Source: Pseudomonas sp. GL-B-19 (GTDB lineage: Bacteria > Pseudomonadota > Gammaproteobacteria > Pseudomonadales > Pseudomonadaceae). Taken from it: 64,000 nt of DNA. The notes below the pieces were generated by a model. The model had not been told where the DNA came from and did no database searches. It worked only from the letters and a program-made list of their open reading frames with translations. The position numbers and the translations under genes are program-made. Numbering within the stretch: position 1 is the stretch's first letter; every line of letters starts with the position of its first letter. Location of the stretch: the NCBI RefSeq assembly GCF_019956415.1, contig NZ_JAHBDK010000011.1, positions 1-64,000 on the forward strand, in the 5' to 3' direction. Positions 17,374 to 23,920 of this stretch are shown piece by piece.

Positions 17374-17877
17374 ATGAACAGGATGGCCACCCGAATACGT
17401 CACGCAGGTTTTGTCACGTTACTGAGCCTGTGTGCCAGCAGCGCTTTTGCCCAGTCCCCCGCAGAATTCATCAACGATGCTTCGGCCCAAAGCATGGCCG
17501 ACATTGAAGCCAGTCGACTGGCACACCAGAAAACCGAATCCAAAGAGGTCAAGGACTACACCATCGTCGTCATCAATGACCGTACTACCGCCAACCAGCG
17601 TTTGGCGAAAATCGCCAAACAACTGGATTTGCCAGTAGCCCCGCGGGAAGAAGTGGTCGAGAAGGCCAAAGCCTTGATGCCGCAAGTGATGGACGGTGCA
17701 ACCTTTGATCAGGCCTACGCCGCGAGTCAGGAGAAAACCACCCAGGCAGCCATTGAACAACTCCAACAGGAAGCGCAGACCACCGACTTGCCGGAAATCA
17801 AAGCCTTCGCTGAAGAAACCCTGCCCAAACTGCAAAACCATCTGCAAATGGCCAGGGCGTTGCAGGCCGGTCGTTAG
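17374..17877 (+). CDS. DUF4142 periplasmic protein
   Basis: 167 residues. A signal peptide of about 27 residues ends ASSAFAQ. The mature part is helical (SAQSMADIEASRLAHQKTES, then TTANQRLAKIAKQLDLPV), fitting the DUF4142 ferritin-like four-helix domain. The start at 17374 follows AAGGAGGG at 17359-17366. Function unknown. Members are often in stress-response neighbourhoods. It is 65 bases downstream of the KGG gene and ends at a strong terminator. Confidence 0.85.
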   Translation: MNRMATRIRHAGFVTLLSLCASSAFAQSPAEFINDASAQSMADIEASRLAHQKTESKEVKDYTIVVINDRTTANQRLAKIAKQLDLPVAPREEVVEKAKALMPQVMDGATFDQAYAASQEKTTQAAIEQLQQEAQTTDLPEIKAFAEETLPKLQNHLQMARALQAGR

Positions 17878-17889
17878 TGACATTTAAAG

Positions 17890-17923
17890 AAAACGGCGCG
17901 TGACTCACATCACGCGCCGTTTT
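17890..17923. terminator. Bidirectional intrinsic terminator
   Basis: AAAACGGCGCGTGA pairs with TCACGCGCCGTTTT around a six-base loop, with A- and T-runs on each side. It serves both the DUF4142 gene and the convergent iron-permease-like gene. Confidence 0.9.
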
Positions 17924-17930
17924 ATTTTGC

Positions 17931-18341
17931 TCAGCACTCATTCAAATTCTGTTTGCGCTGGCTCGACGTCGCCAGCCCCGCCAGGTCATGCACCTCTTTT
18001 TCGCCCATGGCGCGATAGTGTTTGCGCAGCGCTTCCAGTTGCTTGAGGTCCAGTACCTCCAGCCCCAGCATCGCGTTCTTTGCCTCCTTGTTCACCCGCA
18101 GCAACTCATCGATTTTCAAATGCAGGATGTCGGTATCGCGGTTCTGCGTGTTCTGGATCAGGAACACCATCAGGAACGTGATGATCGTGGTGGACGTGTT
18201 GATCACCAGTTGCCAAGTGTCGTTGAAACCAAAAATCGGCCCACTCAAGCCCCACAGAGCAATAAGAATCAGCGCCCCCATAAACGTCTTGGGGCTTCCG
18301 GCCCACAGGGCGAGTTTCTGCGAGATTTTTGCGAATTTCAT
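17931..18341 (-). CDS. Low-affinity iron permease family protein
   Basis: 136 residues. Two membrane helices at about 19-36 and 43-62, with the sequence TWQLVINTSTTIITFLMVFL between and within them, then the conserved QNTQNRDTDILHLKIDELLR, match the Fet4-like iron_permease family (PF04120). The C-terminal half is a cytosolic helical tail. Despite the family name, short bacterial members are not proven iron transporters. Confidence 0.82.
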   Translation of the reverse strand: MKFAKISQKLALWAGSPKTFMGALILIALWGLSGPIFGFNDTWQLVINTSTTIITFLMVFLIQNTQNRDTDILHLKIDELLRVNKEAKNAMLGLEVLDLKQLEALRKHYRAMGEKEVHDLAGLATSSQRKQNLNEC

Positions 18342-18437
18342 TGCCGTGTTCCTTATAGGGGTGCGCCTGAATTTCAGACAGCGACGGCGTGTTGAAAATT
18401 CTACTTACATTCCTGGATTTGGCGGTGAGGCGAGTTT

Positions 18438-18570
18438 TGTAGCAGCTGGCGAAGCCTGCGTCCGGCTGCGTAGCAGTCGTGAAATCATGCGGCTCGGTGT
18501 TTCAGGGAGACCGAGAACTCCGGGTTTACGACTGCTGCGCAGCCGGACGCAGGCTTCGCCAACAGCTACA
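18438..18570. repeat. 133-bp long-palindrome element, copy 2
   Basis: The same ends and exact length as the element at 698-830: TGTAGCAGCTGGCGAAGCC at the left, ...GGCTTCGCCAACAGCTACA at the right. The right arm has diverged at the AACAG position. The short centre keeps only blocks such as TTTCAGG. It occupies most of the 375-bp gap (18342-18716) before tam. Nothing else is recognised in that gap. Confidence 0.85.
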
Positions 18571-18716
18571 CAAAGGACCTGGTCATTGAGTCTTATTTCA
18601 ACCGACCAACGATTGCGTTGGCCAAAGGTGGGATAGGGCAGACAGCCTCTGCCGAGGTATCGTATCGAACCGGTTGTCCGCCTCTGCCCACAACAACGCA
18701 CCGACAGGAGAACGCA

Positions 18717-19487
18717 ATGAGTTGGTCCGCCAAACAATACGTCGCTTTTGAAGATGAACGCACCCGCCCGGCACGAGATCTGCTCGCCGCCATCCCGCCC
18801 GTGGACGCGCGCTCGGCCATCGACATCGGGTGCGGTCCCGGCAATTCGACCGAGTTGCTGGTCGAGCGCTTCACCGGCGCCACGGTGCGTGGTGTCGACA
18901 GTTCGACCGACATGATAGAAGCCGCTCGCAAGCGCTTGCCAAACGTGCAGTTCGACACCGTTGATATCGGCACCTGGAACGATAGCGGCCCGTTCGATGT
19001 GATATTCGCCAACGCAGTGTTGCAGTGGTTGCCCGATCACGGGACGTTACTGCCTTCGCTGGCCTCCAGACTGACCCAGGGCGGCAGCCTGGCCATTCAG
19101 ATGCCCGACAACCTCAACGAGCCGTCCCATCGCCTGATGCGCGAAGTGGCCGCCGAAGGCCCATGGGCCAGCAAACTGGCGGACGCGGCCGGGCAACGCA
19201 CAGAGATGGCGAGTGCCAGCGATTACTACTCGATGCTGCAACCGCACTGTGCGCGAGTCGATGTGTGGCGCACCACTTACCATCATCCGCTGGCGGACGG
19301 TGCGTCGGGCGTGGTCGAGTGGTTCAAGGGCAGCGGTTTGCGGCCGTTTCTTGAGCCGCTGGATGATGCGGAAAAGGCGCAATACCTCAAGCAATACCAT
19401 GCTGCGATAGAGCAGGCTTATCCGGCGTTGAGCGATGGTTCGGTGCTGTTGCCGTTTCCGCGGTTGTTTATTGTCGCGACTCGGTAA
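18717..19487 (+). CDS. tam: Trans-aconitate 2-methyltransferase
   Basis: 256 residues. The Tam N-terminus MSWSAKQYVAFEDERTRPA is followed by SAM-motif I AIDIGCGPGNSTELL (about 40-54), GVDSSTDMI and FANAVLQWLPDH, all characteristic of Tam. It methylates trans-aconitate, an inhibitor formed spontaneously from the citric-acid-cycle intermediate cis-aconitate, with SAM as donor, in the cytosol. The ATG at 18717 follows ACAGGAGAACGCA. Single gene with a hairpin just past its end. Confidence 0.92.
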   Translation: MSWSAKQYVAFEDERTRPARDLLAAIPPVDARSAIDIGCGPGNSTELLVERFTGATVRGVDSSTDMIEAARKRLPNVQFDTVDIGTWNDSGPFDVIFANAVLQWLPDHGTLLPSLASRLTQGGSLAIQMPDNLNEPSHRLMREVAAEGPWASKLADAAGQRTEMASASDYYSMLQPHCARVDVWRTTYHHPLADGASGVVEWFKGSGLRPFLEPLDDAEKAQYLKQYHAAIEQAYPALSDGSVLLPFPRLFIVATR

Positions 19488-19500
19488 GAACACACTGAAC

Positions 19501-19532
19501 CTGTGGCGAGGGAGCAAGCTCCCTCGCCACAG
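19501..19532. repeat. Palindromic hairpin after tam
   Basis: TGTGGCGAGGGAGC and its exact reverse complement are joined by two bases. This is a second short REP class seen in fluorescens-group genomes and may end tam transcription, although no T-run follows. Confidence 0.75.
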
Positions 19533-19595
19533 TGATACGTCACAATAGTCGGCCATGAAACGCAAAGGACGCCCCGAAAGGCGCCCGCTATCACG

Positions 19596-19865
19596 TCAGG
19601 ATGGTTCCGCATCCATGCGTCGAGCGATGACATCCAGCACATCGCAACCATCGCGCAAAGGCACACAGCACAGCAATGCAAAATCGCTGAGGATGACCGA
19701 GTCAGTCGTGATATCACCTCGCATCGCGAGGTTTTCGAGGATCTGCGTCACGGCTCGAATTCTGTAACTGGCCGTGCTGAGCAGTGAGTGCAGCGGTTGG
19801 GTGGTATTGACGAATAACGAGGGGAGATCGTCGGCGTTGCTGGTTAAAGCCATATATTCTTTCAT
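19596..19865 (-). CDS. Small hypothetical protein, DUF3077/DUF6124-like
   Basis: 89 residues. The pattern NTTQPLHSLLSTASYRIRAV, then SDFALLCCVPLRDGCDVLDV, resembles the small DUF3077/DUF6124 proteins common in Pseudomonas, which contain an ALxxASxLL helix followed by a C-terminal helix. The match is by eye and weak. A second Met four codons in (19853) may be the true start. No strong ribosome site is visible. Function unknown. It lies at the edge of the higBA cassette. Confidence 0.45.
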   Translation of the reverse strand: MKEYMALTSNADDLPSLFVNTTQPLHSLLSTASYRIRAVTQILENLAMRGDITTDSVILSDFALLCCVPLRDGCDVLDVIARRMDAEPS

Positions 19866-20195
19866 GCGTGATTACCGTTAGTAGGTGAAAGACCTACCAC
19901 TCAATCGTCGCCAAACAATAGGGCGGTAGCTGTACGCAGGTTGGCGAACCGGACAACGGTAAAACCGGCAGACCCGAAGGTCTCCCACGCACAGCCACCA
20001 AAAAAAGCGCAGCAAAGTGCAGTCAGAAAATGCTCCGAAAAAACTCGGAGATTTCTGAATCGTTGTCATCGAGTCGCCAAACCCGATACGCCATTTGGGC
20101 GCGCTCGGACTATAGGCCTCGTGACAAAGGCACAGCAATGCGCAAGTGTACGGACAATTCCCAGTGTCGTGTAGGACGTTGCCTTTTCGAAAATT

Positions 20196-20309
20196 GGCCA
20201 CTTTCGTGCCACCAGTGAATAGTTGATCGACACCTGATTTGGCAGGCGTTGACTGGCAGTTCACACAAATCCTGCCCACAAAAAACCGGTCACTAAGGAC
20301 CGGTTTTTC
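20196..20309. repeat. Left direct repeat flanking higBA
   Basis: 114 bp beginning GGCCACTTTCGTGCCACCAG and ending in the hairpin ACCGGTC...GACCGGT. The right copy at 21130-21260 has the same order of sequence plus 17 extra bases. The pair brackets higBA in direct orientation. Confidence 0.85.
20281..20308. terminator. Terminator downstream of higA
   Basis: AAAAACCGGTC pairs with GACCGGTTTTT around a six-base loop, with T-runs on both strands. It lies 15 bases past the higA stop on the minus strand and forms the end of the left direct repeat. Confidence 0.85.
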
Positions 20310-20323
20310 GTCTTGGCCACTTG

Positions 20324-20683
20324 TCAGGCAACACCAGCGAGCAAACTCTCGTAAGGAATTCGTAATCCATCGTGCAGACGCTTGATCATCGACAGGCTCA
20401 GTTTGCGCTTACGATTCAGCACTTCGGATACGCGCCCGCTCGTACCGATGAACGGTTCCAGATCACGAGGGGTCAGGCCTTGCTGATCCATGCGGAATTT
20501 GATGGCCTCAATCGGATCGGAGGGCGGCATTGGATAATGCTCGTCTTCATATTTCTCGATGAGCAGTGCCAGAATTTCAAGCTCATCGCCATCAGGTGAA
20601 CCGATTTCGGCACCCCACAGTTGCTCCACACGAGCAAATGCATCAGTCAGGTCTTCCTGGCTGCGAATAGGTTTAATGTTCAT
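20324..20683 (-). CDS. higA: HigA-type antitoxin with helix-turn-helix
   Basis: 119 residues. The N-terminal half (IKPIRSQEDLTDAFARVEQL, DELEILALLIEKYEDEHYPM) is typical of the COG5499 HigA group. The C-terminal helix-turn-helix is IKFRMDQQGLTPRDLEPFIG, then TSGRVSEVLNRKRKLSLSMI. It should neutralise HigB and repress the operon. The gene starts one base inside the higB stop (ATG over TAA), the toxin-first order standard for higBA. Confidence 0.92.
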   Translation of the reverse strand: MNIKPIRSQEDLTDAFARVEQLWGAEIGSPDGDELEILALLIEKYEDEHYPMPPSDPIEAIKFRMDQQGLTPRDLEPFIGTSGRVSEVLNRKRKLSLSMIKRLHDGLRIPYESLLAGVA

Positions 20684-20985
20684 TACACGGTCTCCGCGTT
20701 GATCTGATCATATTGGGCGTGGGTGCCAACGAATCTGATGAAGCCGAGCTGTCGTTGATAGTCGACTGCCAGAATCACGCGATATTTGTTGCCGCCGATG
20801 TTGAATACAACCCTGCCGCCCTTGAGGATGCTGGCCGTTCTCAGCTCCGCCTTGACCTCTTGAGGCGTGCGATAAATAGCTTTTTCCATATGTCGATACC
20901 ATTCAACAAGCGGCGTTTCTGCGTCAGTGTAGGCTGGACTGCTTTCCCAAAATTCCAGCAATGTCCCTTTTGCAATCACTCGCAC
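20683..20985 (-). CDS. higB: HigB-type mRNA interferase toxin
   Basis: 100 residues from a GTG at 20985. GGAGG sits seven bases upstream, and this start gives the family's MRVIAKGTLLEFW N-terminus, so it is preferred over ATGs at 21000 and 21024. RTASILKGGRVVFNIGGNKY, then RVILAVDYQRQLGFIRFVGT and HAQYDQI, match the RelE-superfamily HigB_toxin domain (PF09907-type), a ribosome-dependent mRNA endonuclease. It overlaps higA by one base. Confidence 0.92.
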   Translation of the reverse strand: MRVIAKGTLLEFWESSPAYTDAETPLVEWYRHMEKAIYRTPQEVKAELRTASILKGGRVVFNIGGNKYRVILAVDYQRQLGFIRFVGTHAQYDQINAETV

Positions 20986-21129
20986 CGCAAGTCCTCCCAT
21001 TTTGGGAGATGGTAGTCTTCGCATTGACGAGATGCAACCTTACCAGTGCAATGCCATAACGGCCGCGAGAGCCCTGGAACCCTATTGCATTGACGAAATC
21101 CTTTATTGGCGCAAGAAAAACGCTAGCAG

Positions 21130-21260
21130 GGCCACTTTCGTGCCACCAGTGAATGGTTGATCTACACCTGATTTTGCAGGCACTGACTGGCCATTCAGCC
21201 CGAAGAAACTGTTCACTAAATCCCGCCCACAAAAAACCGGCCACTCAGGACCGGTTTTTT
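21130..21260. repeat. Right direct repeat flanking higBA
   Basis: 131 bp, same start (GGCCACTTTCGTGCCACCAG) and same terminal hairpin as 20196-20309. It ends 53 bases before tRNA-Gly. The 328-bp gap 20986-21313 contains this repeat and the higB promoter region, and nothing else is recognised. Confidence 0.85.
21231..21260. terminator. Terminator for tRNA-Gly
   Basis: AAAAAACCGG...CCGGTTTTTT hairpin with T-runs on both strands, 54 bases past the 3' end of the tRNA on the minus strand. Confidence 0.8.
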
Positions 21261-21313
21261 TCTATCTCTACATCCCCCGTCAAAACCACCTTAACGTGAG
21301 ATCAAAATTCGAT

Positions 21314-21387
21314 TGGAGCGGGTGAAGGGAATCGAACCCTCGTTATCAGCTTGGGAAGCTGGAGTAATGCCATTATACGACACCCGC
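21314..21387 (-). tRNA. tRNA-Gly(CCC)
   Basis: 74 nt on the minus strand. The acceptor arm GCGGGTG pairs with CACCCGC, followed by U and an encoded CCA. The anticodon loop TTCCCAA gives anticodon CCC, and the T-arm GGGTTCGATTCCC is normal. The D-loop contains ATAATGGC. It reads GGG codons. Confidence 0.95.
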
Positions 21388-21489
21388 TCAGAGCGGCTGA
21401 CTTTGTACCAGATGTGCGCGTGGAAATGAAGTTTTTCTTTGCGCGGGATGACTTTAGCGCAGGTGAAACAGGCCGAAGACCGCGAGGCG

Positions 21490-21564
21490 GTCTTTCGCGG
21501 GCAAGCCACGTGCCTACAGGAATGCGTTCAACACTGTAGGGCGGGGCTTGCTCGCGAGGACGCT
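21490..21564. repeat. REP-like doublet, degenerate
   Basis: TCTTTCGCGGGCAAGCCACG opposed by GTAGGGCGGGGCTTGCTCGC. The arms match imperfectly. It lies between tRNA-Gly and phaG. Confidence 0.7.
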
Positions 21565-21567
21565 GTT

Positions 21568-22452
21568 TCAGATTGCCAGTGCATGGTTGTCCTTGACGTA
21601 GTGGTAACGCGTTCGGCTTTCATGCAGCGATGGTTTCAGGAAACCCAGCAGTGCATTGCGGCTGTCTCGGCAGGCGGCTTTGTGTTCCATGTCGAGAAAG
21701 TGGCCGGTCGCTTCCAGTGTCGTGAAGGTGGCGTTTTGAACGTGGTTGGCGAACAGTCGCGCGCCATCGGCGGCGGTGTATTCGTCCCATTCGCCGTTCA
21801 TGAACAGCACCGGCACGTTGATTTTTTCCGAGGCTTTGAGGAAGCATTGGCGATCGCTGTGCAGCAGGTCGCTGATGTGGAAGTGCATCTGCCCGTATTC
21901 ATGATCGGCCAGGCTGCTGACGTGCCGGTAGTTGAAGCGCTTGAACAGGCTAGGCAAGTGTTTGCCGATGGTGCTGTTCACCAGGTTGCCGACCCGGTCG
22001 CCGTCCCGGCTGCCGAGGTAATCGACGCCGCGCTCGAGGTAATCGAGCATGTGCGCATTGATCTCCGGGGAGAACGAGCTGATCACGGCTTTTTCGATCC
22101 GTCGTGGCCGATGGGCGAGGGCGGCCAGGGTCGCGGCGCCGCCCCAGGAAAACGACAGTACGTGTTCGGCGCCGAAGTGGTCGATCAGTTCCAGAAGGAT
22201 CTGCCCTTCGACTTCCTTGGTCAGCAATTTCTCATGCAGGTTGTGGGCTTTGGACCTGCCCGCGTAGGGCTGGTCGTAGCAGACCACGTTGAACTGCGGA
22301 TGGAGGTTTTTCACGGTTTGTGCAAACGACGCAGTCGTGGCCATCGAGCCGTTGACCAAGATAATGGTCTTCTCTGCGGCGTCTGCGCGATAGAACTCCG
22401 TGTAGACCCGATACTGACCCTGTATATCCAGCACAGCGATTTCTGGCCTCAT
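21568..22452 (-). CDS. phaG: PhaG, (R)-3-hydroxyacyl-ACP thioesterase/transacylase
   Basis: 294 residues, alpha/beta hydrolase fold. The start MRPEIAVLDIQGQYRVYTEF at 22452 (AGGAG upstream) is the PhaG N-terminus. NGSMATTASFAQTVKNL, HVLSFSWGGAATLAALAH (nucleophile-elbow Ser in SWGG), NGEWDEYT and GHFLDME are shared with PhaG and RhlA. PhaG diverts (R)-3-hydroxyacyl-ACP from fatty-acid synthesis to medium-chain polyhydroxyalkanoate precursors. The closely related RhlA makes the lipid part of rhamnolipids, but the N-terminus and the absence of rhlB nearby favour PhaG. Confidence 0.9.
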   Translation of the reverse strand: MRPEIAVLDIQGQYRVYTEFYRADAAEKTIILVNGSMATTASFAQTVKNLHPQFNVVCYDQPYAGRSKAHNLHEKLLTKEVEGQILLELIDHFGAEHVLSFSWGGAATLAALAHRPRRIEKAVISSFSPEINAHMLDYLERGVDYLGSRDGDRVGNLVNSTIGKHLPSLFKRFNYRHVSSLADHEYGQMHFHISDLLHSDRQCFLKASEKINVPVLFMNGEWDEYTAADGARLFANHVQNATFTTLEATGHFLDMEHKAACRDSRNALLGFLKPSLHESRTRYHYVKDNHALAI

Positions 22453-22765
22453 GTCATATGACTCCTGGCAAGCGGGTATGCGCGCAAATGAGATTGCACG
22501 AGCTTTGTGACAGGTAGGCATACGCCTGGAATTTGAATGGCCCATGTCGATCCGGTACAGCAGGTCGACGGGTATTATTATTGGCGGGCAGTCTGTCGGT
22601 CTGAGGCGGAACCTGAGGGTTCTCTAACCGGCAAAAAGTTTCTTAGAAGTATGTGGTGACTCGTCAGTCACATTTCGGCTGACGACCTGATTCAAGCAGG
22701 GGCGACGCCTTCGCGCAAGAGCCATTCGTAAATTGTTCGACAACTTCTGCTGAGCGGTCGCCTGC
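22453..22765. other. 313-bp gap upstream of phaG
   Basis: No gene seen. A seven-base inverted repeat, TCGTCAG (22661-22667) with CTGACGA (22679-22685), may be part of the phaG control region or the rsuA end. No confident promoter was assigned. Confidence 0.5.
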
Positions 22766-23458
22766 TTAGATCAAATGAATCTCTTCGGTGCGCAAGGCGC
22801 GGTACTCGCCCGGTTTTAGCGCGTTATCGAGCTCCAGCGGGCCCATGCGCTCGCGGTGCAGGCGCAGGACCTTGTTGTCGAAGTGGCCGAACATGCGCTT
22901 CACCTGGTGATACCGGCCTTCGACGATACTCAGACGCGCCGACTTCGGTCCCAGAAGCTCTAGCTCGGCAGGCTGAGTGGTGAGGTCTTCGAAGGCGAAA
23001 TACAGCCCTTCGGTGAATTTCAGCGCGTATTCCGGCCCGATATCTTGCTCGGTCTCGACGTAGTAGACCTTGGGCAGTTTGGTTTGTGGTTGGGTCAGGC
23101 GTCGCGACCAGCTGCCGTCATTGGTGATCAGCATCAGGCCGGTGGTGTTGAAGTCGAGGCGACCGGCGATGTGCAACTCGTCCTTGTCCGGCTCATCGAT
23201 CAGGTCGAGGACCGTCGGGTGCTCCGGGTCGCGGGTGGCGCTGACGCAGCCGGGTGGCTTGTGCAGCATGAAGTAGCGTGCGGGCTTGCCGACTTGCAGG
23301 ACCTCGTCGTTGACTTCGACGCGGTTGAATTCAAGCACTTCGGCGTGCGGGTCGCTGACGATTTTTCCGTCGATCCGCACGCGCTTTTCCACCAGCAACA
23401 GGCGTACCTGCTTACGGTTGAAGCGCGGCAGGTTGCTGAGGAAACGGTCAACGCGCAT
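22766..23458 (-). CDS. rsuA: 16S rRNA pseudouridine(516) synthase
   Basis: 230 residues. An S4 RNA-binding domain (1-55, MRVDRFLSNLPRFNRKQVRL) is followed by the catalytic domain with AGRLDFNTTGLML, in which Asp102 is the nucleophile, then KLPKVYYV and VEGRYHQVKRMFG, the RsuA/RluB/E/F subfamily motifs. The length suits RsuA, which modifies U516 of 16S rRNA, although RluE-type relatives cannot be fully excluded. Single gene. Confidence 0.88.
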   Translation of the reverse strand: MRVDRFLSNLPRFNRKQVRLLLVEKRVRIDGKIVSDPHAEVLEFNRVEVNDEVLQVGKPARYFMLHKPPGCVSATRDPEHPTVLDLIDEPDKDELHIAGRLDFNTTGLMLITNDGSWSRRLTQPQTKLPKVYYVETEQDIGPEYALKFTEGLYFAFEDLTTQPAELELLGPKSARLSIVEGRYHQVKRMFGHFDNKVLRLHRERMGPLELDNALKPGEYRALRTEEIHLI

Positions 23459-23515
23459 GGCAAGAGATCGGTGGGAAAAGGGCCGCGTATCTTACGTGAA
23501 CGGCCGGGCGCTTGC

Positions 23516-23710
23516 TTACAGCAACGCTTCGACCTGTGCACAGCGTGGGCACAGGCAGGATTTGTCGCGCAGTTCAGGGGGCAGCGCTTCGAGCACGGCC
23601 GGGTCGATGCTGACGCCGTAGCACCAACACGCGCGATCAGCGGTTTGCGGTACAGCCAGGGTGCAGTCGTTGGACGCGCCGCAGGCCGGGCACAGTTCAG
23701 GCCGGTTCAT
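23516..23710 (-). CDS. Cysteine-rich CWC family zinc-binding protein
   Basis: 64 residues with six Cys in the spacing CPxCGxxNxC, then CWC, then CLCPRC, the signature of the Cys_rich_CWC family (PF14375-type). Probably a small metal-binding protein. Function unknown. It lies 57 bases upstream of rsuA on the same strand and is often its neighbour in Pseudomonas. Confidence 0.88.
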   Translation of the reverse strand: MNRPELCPACGASNDCTLAVPQTADRACWCYGVSIDPAVLEALPPELRDKSCLCPRCAQVEALL

Positions 23711-23821
23711 AAAGGGTTACTCATAGCGCGAGTGAGACAGGTTGCTTGGCAGTGAGCCGATGGCAAGCATTCTAATGGAAAGCCGGGGAATAACTCTTTC
23801 ATTTGTGCTGGGCACGGACCT

Positions 23822-23910
23822 TGTGGGAGCGAGCCTGCTCGCGATGGCGGTGTATCAGTCGACATCAATTGTGAAGTGCTGACGCTATCGCGAGCAGGCT
23901 CACTCCCACA
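23822..23910. repeat. REP doublet
   Basis: TGTGGGAGCGAGCCTGCTCG faces CGCGAGCAGGCTCACTCCCA. It lies downstream of the atzF end and upstream of the CWC gene. Confidence 0.9.
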
Positions 23911-23920
23911 GGGGGGGTGT

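Larger units (their letters stand above)
19866..20323. other. 458-bp intergenic stretch with left direct-repeat copy
   Basis: Contains the left copy of a repeat described separately (20196-20309). The rest has no convincing gene. A 133-codon minus-strand frame across it shows no recognisable sequence and overlaps the repeat. Confidence 0.6.

Noticed and set aside
18022..18636. 204-codon plus-strand frame running through the second long-palindrome element
   Set aside because: It is opposite the iron-permease-like gene and encodes the repeat in an arbitrary frame.
19878..20279. 133-codon minus-strand frame before higA
   Set aside because: It overlaps the left direct repeat, lacks a ribosome site and shows no conserved sequence.
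21568..22452. RhlA (rhamnolipid) instead of PhaG
   Set aside because: The N-terminus and overall motifs follow PhaG, and no rhamnosyltransferase gene is adjacent, although the two families are close.
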